DNA from: CAZQLE01 sp964593905
GTDB taxonomy: Bacteria > Chloroflexota > Anaerolineae > Anaerolineales > Anaerolineaceae
Direction: 5' to 3'
Assembly (NCBI GenBank): GCA_964593905.1
Contig: CAZQLE010000002.1
Span: forward strand, 1 to 64,000
DNA: 64,000 bases
The notes beneath the pieces were generated by a model, which made no database searches, was not told the DNA's origin, and saw nothing but the letters and a program-made list of their open reading frames with translations. Positions 9,267 through 17,896 of the stretch are shown here, in pieces (the stretch's first letter is position 1; the number at the start of each line of letters is the position of its first letter). The translations under genes and the position numbers were made by a program.

Positions 9267-12005
9267 ATGTCAAAAAATTGGACCGGGGCGGAAATCCGGC
9301 AATCTTTCATCGATTTCTTCGTTGATCGAGGTCATACCTTTGTACGTTCCTCATCGCTCGTTCCGGGCGGTGACCAGACGCTGTTGTTTACCAACGCGGG
9401 TATGGTGCAGTTCAAAGATGTTTTTCTCGGCACAGATAAGCGGCCCTATACGCGGGCTGTAAATTCACAAAAATGTATGCGTGTTGCTGGAAAACATAAT
9501 GACCTGGATGATGTTGGTCGTGATGACACCCATCATACCCTGTTTGAGATGCTGGGAAACTGGTCGTTTGGCGATTATTACAAAAAAGAAGCGATCTCCT
9601 GGGCCTGGGAGCTGCTGACCGTAGTCTGGGATCTGGATAAGACGAAATTATGGACCAGCGTTTTCAAGGACGATAAGGGCAGTATTCCCACAGATGAAGA
9701 AGCCGCTCAATACTGGCGCGAGCAGCCGGGGATGAACCCCGAGCATGTGTGCTATTTTGGCCGAAAGGAAAACTTTTGGGAAATGGCAGAGACGGGTCCC
9801 TGTGGACCCTGCAGCGAGATCCATTATGACAAGGGCGAATCTTTTTGTGATATGAAGGATATCCCTGGTCATGTTTGCCGGGTTAATGGAGACTGCAAGC
9901 GTTTTGTTGAGTTGTGGAATCTGGTGTTTATTCAATATAACCGCCTGGGACCAGACACACTAGAGCCTTTGCCGGCCACGCATGTTGATACCGGCATGGG
10001 GTTGGAACGGATTGTTTCGGTGATGCAAGGTGTGTTTTCAAACTACCGGACCGATCTGTTGATGCCCTTGATGGAAACTGTGCGGAAGATGACCGGCCAA
10101 ACGCCCGAGGAACGGGATGCAAATGTCACCCCGTACCGGGTTATTGCCGATCATGCCCGCGCAGGCGCGTTTTTGATTGGCGATGGGGTGGTGCCCGGTA
10201 ACACGGGCCGCAATTATGTGTGCCGCATGATCATTCGCCGTGCAGCGCGGTTTGGGTCGAAAATTGACTTAAACGAACCTTTCCTGGCGCGTGTTGCCGA
10301 GACATTGATTGACAACTATGGCGAAGCCTACCCTGAGCTGGTGCGCAATCGCAAGGCGATTTTAGACGGGTTAACCCGTGAAGAAGAACGGTTTAAGAAA
10401 ACACTGAGCACCGGTCTGAGCTTTTTGGATGAAATCATGGCCGGTATGCGCTCTGGTGGAAAGTCGATGCTGGGGGGTGGTCAGGCTTTTGATCTGTATG
10501 CCACGCACGGGCTGCCGTTGGAAATTACACGGGATATTCTTCGTGAAAATGATCTTGAAGTGGATGAAGCCGGTTTTCGAAAAGCCATGGAAGAGCATCG
10601 CATTGCCTCAGGCGCGGGCAAATCATTTGGCGCGCTGGGTGGTGAAGATGCAGATACCTTCCGTTTGATTTTTGAAGAATTAATGGAAGATGGGTTGATT
10701 GACGGCAAGGGTGTTCTGTATAACCCTTACGATGCAACCCCTTTTGAGACCAAGGTTCTGGCACTGGTTAAAGATGGAGAGGCCCTAAGCGCTGCTGCGC
10801 CCGGTGATCTGGTGGAAGTTTTATTGCCGCGCACCAATTTTTATATTGAATCGGGCGGTCAGGTTTCTGATGCCGGAACGATTCGGGGTGAAGATTGGAC
10901 GATTGATGTCGTTGAGATGCGCAAGCCGGCCGCCGGCGTAATCGTCCATATTGGCAAGGTGACCACTGGCACCCCGCGCGTGGGTGATACTGCGGTTGCA
11001 ACGGTCGATCTGCAACGCCGCCGTGACACCATGCGAAACCATACGGCCACGCATTTGATGCACGCGATGCTGCACCAGGTGGTGGGTGAACATGCCCGTC
11101 AGGCCGGCTCGCTGGTGGCGCCAGACCGCCTGCGGTTTGACTTTACGCACTCTGAAGCGCTGACCCCGGCTCAACTGGAACAAATTGAGGCCGGCGTCAA
11201 CCAGGCGATTCTTGAGAATTTCCATCTGAACATCGTGGTCAAACCGCTTGCTGTGGCAATGGAAGAAGGGGCGATGGCGTTGTTTGGTGAAAAATATGGC
11301 GAGGAAGTGCGCACGATTTCAATCGCCCATGAAGAGGATCCTTCAGCCTTCTCTTATGAACTGTGCGGCGGTACACATGTTGAAGAAACCGGCGATATTG
11401 GGGTGTTTCTGATCTTGAGTGAGGGCAGTGCTGCGGCCGGAATTCGCCGTATCGAAGCTGTGACGGGTCGCGGTGCCTATGAGCTGATTCAGAAACGTTT
11501 CAGGGTATTGAAACAAACCGCGGGGATGCTCAGCACGGCGCTGGATGAAGTTCCGGTGAAAACCCAGACCCTGATGAGCGACCTGGACCTGGCGAACAAA
11601 CAAATTGCCCGCTTGAAGAGCGATATGGCTGCCTCTGCTTTTTCTGCCCGCCTGGTGGATGTTCCGCAAGTGGAGGATGTTCCGGTTCTGGCTGTCAATC
11701 TTGCCAATGCAGATGCAGACACTTTGCGCCAGATGGCAGATCGTTTTCGTGACCAATACCCCAGCGGGGTGGTGGTGCTGGGCAGCGCCAGCGAAGATAA
11801 GGTTACTCTGATCGCGGCGGTGACAGATGACTTGATCAAACGCGGGCTGCATGCCGGTGATCTGGTGAAGGCTGTGGCCCAGGTTGTGGGTGGGTCTGGC
11901 GGCGGCCGGCCGAACCTGGCGCAGGCGGGTGGTAAAGATCCGGCCAAACTGGCTGAGGCGCTGGATCTTGTGATTCCGCTGGTGAAGCAAAAGTTAAAAA
12001 AATAA
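9267..12005 (+). CDS. alaS: Alanyl-tRNA synthetase
   Basis: Charges tRNA-Ala in the cytoplasm. 912 residues, close to the usual 870-900. The start is set by CAGGAG at 9255-9260; the longer in-frame extension from 9063 reads through the terminator and promoter and is not credible. Visible: the class II catalytic N-terminus (IRQSFIDFF, RSSSLVPGGDQTLLFTNAGM), the editing-domain zinc ligands HTATH (His592, His596) and CGGTH (Cys700, His704), and the C-terminal DHHA1 segment with GGSGGGRPNLAQAGG. Transcribed alone, from the promoter at 9136 to the terminator at 12021. Confidence 0.97.
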   Translation: MSKNWTGAEIRQSFIDFFVDRGHTFVRSSSLVPGGDQTLLFTNAGMVQFKDVFLGTDKRPYTRAVNSQKCMRVAGKHNDLDDVGRDDTHHTLFEMLGNWSFGDYYKKEAISWAWELLTVVWDLDKTKLWTSVFKDDKGSIPTDEEAAQYWREQPGMNPEHVCYFGRKENFWEMAETGPCGPCSEIHYDKGESFCDMKDIPGHVCRVNGDCKRFVELWNLVFIQYNRLGPDTLEPLPATHVDTGMGLERIVSVMQGVFSNYRTDLLMPLMETVRKMTGQTPEERDANVTPYRVIADHARAGAFLIGDGVVPGNTGRNYVCRMIIRRAARFGSKIDLNEPFLARVAETLIDNYGEAYPELVRNRKAILDGLTREEERFKKTLSTGLSFLDEIMAGMRSGGKSMLGGGQAFDLYATHGLPLEITRDILRENDLEVDEAGFRKAMEEHRIASGAGKSFGALGGEDADTFRLIFEELMEDGLIDGKGVLYNPYDATPFETKVLALVKDGEALSAAAPGDLVEVLLPRTNFYIESGGQVSDAGTIRGEDWTIDVVEMRKPAAGVIVHIGKVTTGTPRVGDTAVATVDLQRRRDTMRNHTATHLMHAMLHQVVGEHARQAGSLVAPDRLRFDFTHSEALTPAQLEQIEAGVNQAILENFHLNIVVKPLAVAMEEGAMALFGEKYGEEVRTISIAHEEDPSAFSYELCGGTHVEETGDIGVFLILSEGSAAAGIRRIEAVTGRGAYELIQKRFRVLKQTAGMLSTALDEVPVKTQTLMSDLDLANKQIARLKSDMAASAFSARLVDVPQVEDVPVLAVNLANADADTLRQMADRFRDQYPSGVVVLGSASEDKVTLIAAVTDDLIKRGLHAGDLVKAVAQVVGGSGGGRPNLAQAGGKDPAKLAEALDLVIPLVKQKLKK

Positions 12006-12020
12006 AATTGTGATTTTCAA

Positions 12021-12054
12021 AAACGGTGCCGGAAATTTTCCGGCACCGTTTTTT
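12021..12054. terminator. Bidirectional terminator between alaS and pepA
   Basis: 14-bp stem (12021-12034 with 12038-12051) containing ACGGTGCCGGAA and its complement, flanked by A-run and T-run, so it can serve both converging genes. Confidence 0.9.
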
Positions 12055-12065
12055 GCATCAAAGGG

Positions 12066-13493
12066 TCAACCCAAATTTTCCAGATATTCGATCAGCAGGC
12101 GCACACCAAAGCCCGTAGCGCCTTTGGGGCAATAGGGCAAATCTTTGCTGGTTCCTGAGACCGCGGCGATATCCATATGCGCCCAGGGAACTTCATCGGC
12201 GACAAATTGCTTGAGGAAAATGCCGCCCATAATGGGATGTGCCTCGCGGCCGCCGGAGTTTTTCAAATCGGCGTCATCGCCCTTAATGGATAAGGCATAT
12301 TCATCATCCAATGGAAGCTGCCATAACTTTTCATTGACTTTTTCACCCGCGGCTGAAAGGCGGTTGAATAAAGCGTTGTCATTGGTCATCACCCCGCAGC
12401 GAACCCGGCCCAGCGCCACTACAACCCCACCGGTCAGGGTGGCCAGGTCGATGATCTCGCGGGGTTGGAATTCGCGCTGCGCATAGGTAAGACCGTCGGC
12501 CAGCACCAACCGTCCTTCTGCATCGGTGGTGATGATCTCGACCGTTTTGCCCGCCAGGGTGGTGATAATGTCATCCGGCCGGTAGGCAGCCGACGAAACG
12601 GCGTTTTCGGCAGCGCAGATGATTCCCACCAGCGGCTGTTTGAACTTTAGCGCCGCGGCGGCCATGAGCACAGCGGCGACGTCAACCCCGCCGCACTTAT
12701 CATATTTCATGCCTTGAATATTTTCGACGGATTTAAGCGAATAGCCGCCGGTATCGAAGGTGAGCGCTTTGCCCACCAGGACGACCGGTTTTTCGGTTGC
12801 ATCTGTGCCGGAGTATTCAAGAATGATCATCCGCGGCTGGCTGGCGCTGCCTTTGCCCACATTCATGATTCCACCGGCGCCAAGCGTCGATAGCTTCACT
12901 TCATCCAGAACGGTGCATTTAATGCCATATTCCTGTGCCAGTTGCTCCACCCGAATCGCCAGGGTGACCGGGTTGATAATATTGGCCGGTTCGTGGCTCC
13001 AATCGCGTGCCAGGTTGACCGCAGCCGAAATTTCGCGGGCGCGATCGATGCTTTTTTGCAGCCCGGAGTGGTTGCTTTCTGAAACATGGAACGTTACCGC
13101 TGCCGGTTCTTTTTGATCGGTCTTATACCGGGCAAAATCGAACCCACCCAGATAAAGCCCCTCAAACAGGGCATAGGCCTGTTCTTCACCCAACCCGGCG
13201 ACATCCAGTTCGGCAGAGGCGACCTTCCTTTTTTTGCACCAGCGCGCTACTGCGCCGCCAGCGATGCGATATGTTTCCAGGCTCAGCCTGTTATCTGGAC
13301 CCAGAGAAACAATTAAGGTCTTTTGCCCATCGGCGGTGCTGGTTAACAGGGTTTCGCCGGCGCTTTTATCCGGGCCCATCAGCCCGCTTTCATCGGCCAC
13401 AGCCTGAAAGAGAACTTTTAATTCAGGCTTTTCTGATGCAGTCTGCGAAAGCTGGATCGAAATGAAATTGGAAATATTGGCTGTGCTGTTCAT
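12066..13493 (-). CDS. pepA: Leucyl aminopeptidase (M17 family)
   Basis: Two-metal cytosolic exopeptidase removing N-terminal residues from peptides, suited to a peptide-using fermenter. 475 residues; start at 13493 chosen for the GAGGAG three bases upstream of it, rather than an extension into the previous gene. Seen: the metal/substrate-binding GKALTFDTGGYSLK, MKYDKCGG, and the signature TTDAEGRLVLADGLTYA (consensus NTDAEGRL, so the first Asn is replaced by Thr). C-terminal THMDIA-like block appears as PWAHMDIAAVSG. It lies 17 bases downstream of the metallophosphoesterase gene on the same strand, probably co-transcribed. Confidence 0.93.
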   Translation of the reverse strand: MNSTANISNFISIQLSQTASEKPELKVLFQAVADESGLMGPDKSAGETLLTSTADGQKTLIVSLGPDNRLSLETYRIAGGAVARWCKKRKVASAELDVAGLGEEQAYALFEGLYLGGFDFARYKTDQKEPAAVTFHVSESNHSGLQKSIDRAREISAAVNLARDWSHEPANIINPVTLAIRVEQLAQEYGIKCTVLDEVKLSTLGAGGIMNVGKGSASQPRMIILEYSGTDATEKPVVLVGKALTFDTGGYSLKSVENIQGMKYDKCGGVDVAAVLMAAAALKFKQPLVGIICAAENAVSSAAYRPDDIITTLAGKTVEIITTDAEGRLVLADGLTYAQREFQPREIIDLATLTGGVVVALGRVRCGVMTNDNALFNRLSAAGEKVNEKLWQLPLDDEYALSIKGDDADLKNSGGREAHPIMGGIFLKQFVADEVPWAHMDIAAVSGTSKDLPYCPKGATGFGVRLLIEYLENLG

Positions 13494-13510
13494 GGTCTCC
13501 TCAATTAAAA

Positions 13511-14647
13511 TCACCGTTCTGCGGTGTGAATCTCCCATAAAATGATTTCGGGCGGGCATAAGAAGCGCACCCGCGGCGCTCCTTCGCCTTCCATGCCAAT
13601 TCCCCGGGTGATATAGAGGGTGAGATTAGATAGTCGGTAACGCCCGGCCTCAAACGCCTTGCCATACAGCGACCCGGTGACCAGCGCGCCAGACAGCGGC
13701 AAGCGCACCTGCCCGCCATGTGTGTGACCTGAAAGCTGGAGGTCGATGGGCAGCTTTGCGGCGCTGGGGGCCAGATCGGGGGTGTGATAAAGCAAAATAT
13801 TAAAGTGTTCGGGGTCTGGTTGCAGTGATTGCAAAGTCTGAATATCATCCTGAGGGCGATGGGTGCAGCCCAGGCCCAGGACCGAAAACTTCTGTCCTTC
13901 CCAGGTCAAATCGATTTTCTCATCCTGCAGCCAGGTAACCGGTAGATCTTTCAACAGGCCTGGAAGAACCTCTTTGAGGTCAACGGCCGGGCTGCCAGAA
14001 ACGAGATAGACACCGAGCGGCGCGGACCATTCGCGGATGATTTTTTGTGCATCCTGGTGGGCTATTGGATCGCGCAGGTAGGTTAAGTTGAGGATATCGC
14101 CGGAGAAGAGGATCAGATCTGGTTTCAATTCCTGTATTTTTATTTGCAGATCCAATTCGCGGCGGGTGATTCTTTCGATATGCAAATCACCGAGGTGAAG
14201 GATGCGTAACGTTTTTTGATGATTTAACTTGGCGGTTGTCAGGGTCTGGTGGGTAACTGTGATTCGATGCGGTTCCACATAGAAGCCGTAAAGAACCAGC
14301 AGCGTGCCGAGCACTTGCAGCGGCGCGGCAATGAGGGGCGGTAAAACCGCAAAAAAGCCTCGTGCAAGTGCCAGCAGCAAAACGGCCGGTTGGGCGGGGC
14401 CGTAAGAGAGACCCTTGCGAGGGAGGATGGACAGGAGAACCCAGTCTAAAATAAAAAATGCCAGCAGGGTTGCGGCAAATTTCACTTGAAATAGAGAAAA
14501 AGCATAGGCCAAAACCGCTAAAAGAACAAAGAACACAGCACCGGGAAGTTTTTCAATTTTTGCCAGACCTTTTAAGATTACATCAAATGTGTTGCCCTCT
14601 TCACCGGGATATTTCTTAAGTTTGGAGAAATCAAGCTCTTCAATCAC
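13511..14647 (-). CDS. Membrane-anchored metallophosphoesterase with altered motif
   Basis: 378 residues, GTG start preceded by AGGTAGG. The N-terminal ~130 residues contain several hydrophobic helices (AVFFVLLAVLAYAFSLF, AATLLAFFILDWVLLSIL), followed by a calcineurin-like phosphoesterase domain: GDLHIE (motif I), FSGDILN (motif II) and GHTHGGQ (motif V) are present. The usual GNHD/E motif III is replaced by VSGSPAVD, so a catalytic Asn-His pair is missing; activity may be changed or lost. The architecture resembles the YkuE/YaeI group acting on lipid or phosphodiester substrates at the membrane, but the substrate cannot be told. Confidence 0.85.
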   Translation of the reverse strand: MIEELDFSKLKKYPGEEGNTFDVILKGLAKIEKLPGAVFFVLLAVLAYAFSLFQVKFAATLLAFFILDWVLLSILPRKGLSYGPAQPAVLLLALARGFFAVLPPLIAAPLQVLGTLLVLYGFYVEPHRITVTHQTLTTAKLNHQKTLRILHLGDLHIERITRRELDLQIKIQELKPDLILFSGDILNLTYLRDPIAHQDAQKIIREWSAPLGVYLVSGSPAVDLKEVLPGLLKDLPVTWLQDEKIDLTWEGQKFSVLGLGCTHRPQDDIQTLQSLQPDPEHFNILLYHTPDLAPSAAKLPIDLQLSGHTHGGQVRLPLSGALVTGSLYGKAFEAGRYRLSNLTLYITRGIGMEGEGAPRVRFLCPPEIILWEIHTAER

Positions 14648-14713
14648 AATAACCTACCTGCAATTTACGCAAACGGATTTGTTAAAAACTACATTGACTA
14701 GGTTAATCCAATT

Positions 14714-14738
14714 CAGGCAGATTGTCAAATTGTGCCTG
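14714..14738. repeat. Inverted repeat upstream of the metallophosphoesterase gene
   Basis: CAGGCA (14714-14719) and TGCCTG (14733-14738) flank a TTGACA-like hexamer read on the minus strand (14723-14728). It could be an operator over the -35 region; the matching -10 (TAACCT) is poor. Confidence 0.4.
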
Positions 14739-14740
14739 AG

Positions 14741-14780
14741 GGATGAAAAATAAAAGAGACCGCCCGGTATTTTCGGGCGG
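14741..14780 (-). terminator. Terminator after the AOR operon
   Basis: On the minus strand: stem CCGCCCG/CGGGCGG (14760-14766 with 14774-14780), followed by CTCTTTTATTTTT. It lies 26 bases beyond the AOR stop codon. Confidence 0.88.
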
Positions 14781-14805
14781 CCTGGATGGGGACAAACCTG
14801 ATTTC

Positions 14806-16506
14806 TCACCAATTGATCAGGTCATCCATATCTTTGTCGGGTACATCGAAAATTGCCCCGGTGGGGGGCAGCGCCTCTTCGGTCATCCATTCGGGCAGCC
14901 GATCATGGGCGGGGGTAAACCCGGCCTGGCGGTTAAACGCTCGTTCCAGCTTGATGGTTTCTTTGCCAAGGTCAGCCAGAATGTTTCGTTCAACGCCCCA
15001 GTCATAGCGGGCATTGATCAAATCTCTCAGGGTTGAGGGTGCGGCGGCAAACCCGAACCCGGCAAAAATGCAGGCCCCTAATGTGTCGTACCCTGCCATG
15101 TTGATCTGGGCATTGCGTGATAGGTTTACCTGACCCTCCGGGTTGAGGTGATCGACCTTGGCGCGAATGGTGAGGCCGCTGGTGTGATCGGCGCCTTGCG
15201 CGCTGGTGGCATAGGTCACCCCGGTGCCCTTGATTGCTCGCGGGTCGTATGCTGAAATGGCCTGATTTTTAACCACTGGCACCCGGCGCACCCCTAAAAC
15301 TTTGCCGGTGATTCCGGCCCCACAGCCCAACAGACGACCGAGCGGGGTGCCGCGATAGATTTCATCCATCAGCTCCATCGCCCGCATTCCATCGCCAAAG
15401 GCCAACAATCCGGCTTGAGCGGCGACGCCCATTGCCGCCCCCAGGTCGATGGTGTCGAGCCCCAGGTCATTTGCGTACCAGTTCAGCTTTGCGATGGTAT
15501 CCAGGTTGTCGATGCCAAGATTCGATCCCATCAATCCGATGGTTTCATATTCCAGCGGCGAAACGGTCGAATTTCCATCCTGATCGCCAAAGTGATTGGA
15601 ACAACGAATGGTGCAGCCTGCCATGCAGGCGTGGGTTGGATTGCTGGGTCTGGGGCGGTCTAATAGCGTTTGGCGCAGGGTCTCTCCGGTGATCGACTCA
15701 ATTTCTTCAAATTGCCCATCGGAAAAACCCCGGGTTGGTAGCGCACCGAGACCATTGCACAGCGCCGCAATGCCGGCTGTGCCGAAGTCGCGATAGACCG
15801 CAGTCTGGGGCTGGGCCATCAGGGCCTGGGTAAATTCCTTTTGTGCGGTCTTGAATGCTTCAATATTCCGGATGGGCGGTTTTTCGCCCTGACTGCCATC
15901 CCAGATGATGGCTTTGATCTTTTTTGAGCCCATTACGGCCCCCAGGCCGCCGCGCGCATTGATGCGCGATGGGATGCCGTCTTTGTCCAGGTTCTGAATG
16001 CCGGCGGACAAGAGCTGCATTTCTCCGCCCAACCCGATTAGGGAAATGGCTACTTTGCTGCCGAAGCGGTCGATAAGGTGTTTTGCGGTTTCATAGACGC
16101 CTTTGCCGGTGAGATTGCCGGCTGGTTCAAAGGAGACCCCGCTGTGGGATACGATCATCAGTTGAAAGGCTGCTTCCGGGGGCTCATCTTCGATGATCAA
16201 GGTTTTGATGCCCAGGTTTGTAATTTGCAAACCGGTGGAACCACCGGCGTTGCTTTCCTTAATTCCACCAGTCAGCGGGCTTTTTCCGCCAACCGAGATG
16301 CGGTCACAGCTCGACAGCATGTGACCGACCAGTAAACCCGGGGCAAAGATGAGTTTGTTATGTCGGCCAAGGGGATCGCAGGCGGCAGGTACTTCATCCA
16401 GCAAGATGCGTGCAATTAACCCCCTGCCCCCCAGCCGATCCCAGGTTTCAGGAACTGCTTCACAGTTGAAGGTTTTCGTACGGACATTGACTCGCCAGAC
16501 CTGCAT
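14806..16506 (-). CDS. Aldehyde:ferredoxin oxidoreductase, tungsten pterin family (566 aa)
   Basis: Oxidises aldehydes to carboxylic acids with reduction of ferredoxin, or the reverse. Start ATG at 16506 lies 8 bases after GGAGG; a GTG three codons upstream is less well placed. Seen: N-terminal WDRLGGRGLIARILLDEVP and GKSPLTGGIKESNAGG, the pterin-binding ARGGLGAVMGSKKIKA segment, and the cubane ligands C-MAG-C-TIR-C around residue 280. The fourth Cys is probably in LLGCGAGITGK. It follows the class III aminotransferase gene by about 22 bases, so it may oxidise an aldehyde generated in the same pathway. Confidence 0.93.
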   Translation of the reverse strand: MQVWRVNVRTKTFNCEAVPETWDRLGGRGLIARILLDEVPAACDPLGRHNKLIFAPGLLVGHMLSSCDRISVGGKSPLTGGIKESNAGGSTGLQITNLGIKTLIIEDEPPEAAFQLMIVSHSGVSFEPAGNLTGKGVYETAKHLIDRFGSKVAISLIGLGGEMQLLSAGIQNLDKDGIPSRINARGGLGAVMGSKKIKAIIWDGSQGEKPPIRNIEAFKTAQKEFTQALMAQPQTAVYRDFGTAGIAALCNGLGALPTRGFSDGQFEEIESITGETLRQTLLDRPRPSNPTHACMAGCTIRCSNHFGDQDGNSTVSPLEYETIGLMGSNLGIDNLDTIAKLNWYANDLGLDTIDLGAAMGVAAQAGLLAFGDGMRAMELMDEIYRGTPLGRLLGCGAGITGKVLGVRRVPVVKNQAISAYDPRAIKGTGVTYATSAQGADHTSGLTIRAKVDHLNPEGQVNLSRNAQINMAGYDTLGACIFAGFGFAAAPSTLRDLINARYDWGVERNILADLGKETIKLERAFNRQAGFTPAHDRLPEWMTEEALPPTGAIFDVPDKDMDDLINW

Positions 16507-16528
16507 TGAAACCACCTCCCTGTGTAAA

Positions 16529-17818
16529 TTAACCGATCACAGCTTTCATTGAATCGCGGAAAATTTTCAAGGCGCGGTCAATTTCATCTGTGTTTACCAC
16601 CAAAGGCGGAATCCAGCGGATGACATTATCCCAGGGACCGCAGGTTAAAATGAGCATTCCGTTTTCCTGGCATTTTTTGGCCACGGCTTTGCAGGTGGCT
16701 TTATCGGGGCGGCGGAGTTCATCTCGAAACTCAACGCCGATCATTAGACCCAACCCGCGCACTTCTCCGATGACCGGGAAATCGGCCTGAATTTCATGCA
16801 AGCCTGCAAATAACTGTTTGCTGCGCTGCAGGGTATTTTGGAGCATGTTCTCTTCGCGCATGGCGCGGATGGTGGCAACGGCACCGGCTGCGGCAACTGC
16901 ATTGCCGCCAAATGTGCCGCCGTGTGATCCGGGAATCCATTTTTTCATGATTTCCAGACGGCTGATGACGCCTGAAATGGGCAGCCCGGAGCCCAATCCT
17001 TTGGCGATGGTCATGATATCTGGCACGATGTCTTGATATTCATGAGCAAACCAGCGGCCGGTGCGACCAAAGCCCGACTGGATTTCATCGGCGATTAACA
17101 TAATACCGTGTTGATCGCAGATTTTGCGCAGCGCCTGCATGAACGTTTCCGGCGGCACCACATATCCGCCTTCTCCAAGAACCGGTTCGATCAGAATGGC
17201 TGCGGTTTCCCAGGGGGCGGTCTGGCTGGTGAAGAGGTTATCCAATTCTTCCAGGCAGAACAGCACAGTTTCATCTACAGACCAGCCATACCGATAGGCA
17301 TAGGGATAGGGGGCAACAAAAACACCCGGCATCAGCGGCTGGTAACCTGCCTTATACACCGTCTTGGATGTGGTAAGCGTCATTGTACCGACGGTTCGAC
17401 CGTGAAAACTGCCCTGAAAGACGATGACATTGGGCCGGCCGGTTGCGTGACGCGCCAACTTAACCGCCCCTTCAACGGCTTCTGCACCAGAGTTGCTGAA
17501 AAAGAATCCATCCAGTGTGGGGGGGACGATCGTTTTTAATTCACGCACCAGCTCTAACATGGGGCGGTGATAGACAATATTTGCCTGACCGTGTAACAAT
17601 AAACCGGCCTGCTGGCGAATTGCTTCGACCACTTTCGGGTGACAGTGCCCGGTGTTGGTTACGCCAATCCCGCAAGTGAAATCCAGCCACGCTTTACCGC
17701 GCTGGTCGATGATCCAACACCCTTCGGCATGGTCGACAATGATGTCGGTCATATGCGTCCAAACCGGAGAAAGGTTGGGGAGCACATCCTCAAATAAGTC
17801 GGTTTTTTGTTTGAGCAT
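16529..17818 (-). CDS. Class III PLP aminotransferase (GABA/ornithine type)
   Basis: 429 residues, fold-type I omega-aminotransferase. Seen: the N-terminal substrate cap (LDFTCGIGVTNTGHCHPKVV), SNSGAEAVEGAVKLAR, SFHGRTVGTMTLTTSK, the PLP ring Asp in LIADEIQSGFGRTG, and the Schiff-base lysine in TIAKGLGSG (Lys273). Closest in style to 4-aminobutyrate/ornithine/acetylornithine aminotransferases; the exact amine cannot be decided. Genes on both sides (saccharopine-reductase-like upstream, AOR downstream) suggest a catabolic unit in which the aminotransferase makes a semialdehyde for the AOR. The start is preceded by GAGGTGGTGCG. Confidence 0.9.
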   Translation of the reverse strand: MLKQKTDLFEDVLPNLSPVWTHMTDIIVDHAEGCWIIDQRGKAWLDFTCGIGVTNTGHCHPKVVEAIRQQAGLLLHGQANIVYHRPMLELVRELKTIVPPTLDGFFFSNSGAEAVEGAVKLARHATGRPNVIVFQGSFHGRTVGTMTLTTSKTVYKAGYQPLMPGVFVAPYPYAYRYGWSVDETVLFCLEELDNLFTSQTAPWETAAILIEPVLGEGGYVVPPETFMQALRKICDQHGIMLIADEIQSGFGRTGRWFAHEYQDIVPDIMTIAKGLGSGLPISGVISRLEIMKKWIPGSHGGTFGGNAVAAAGAVATIRAMREENMLQNTLQRSKQLFAGLHEIQADFPVIGEVRGLGLMIGVEFRDELRRPDKATCKAVAKKCQENGMLILTCGPWDNVIRWIPPLVVNTDEIDRALKIFRDSMKAVIG

Positions 17819-17840
17819 CGCACCACCTCAAAAAAGGATT

Positions 17841-17875
17841 TTGGGATGGGGGGCTTTGCGCCACCCCAATCCCAA
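17841..17875 (-). terminator. Hairpin between the saccharopine-reductase-like gene and the aminotransferase
   Basis: On the minus strand TTGGGAT pairs with ATCCCAA (17869-17875 with 17841-17847) with further G/C pairing inside, followed by AATCCTTTTTTTGAGG. It looks like a terminator or attenuator overlapping the ribosome-binding region of the next gene; it may reduce read-through within the operon. Confidence 0.6.
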
Positions 17876-17896
17876 TTAATAACCAAAAGCAGCAGA

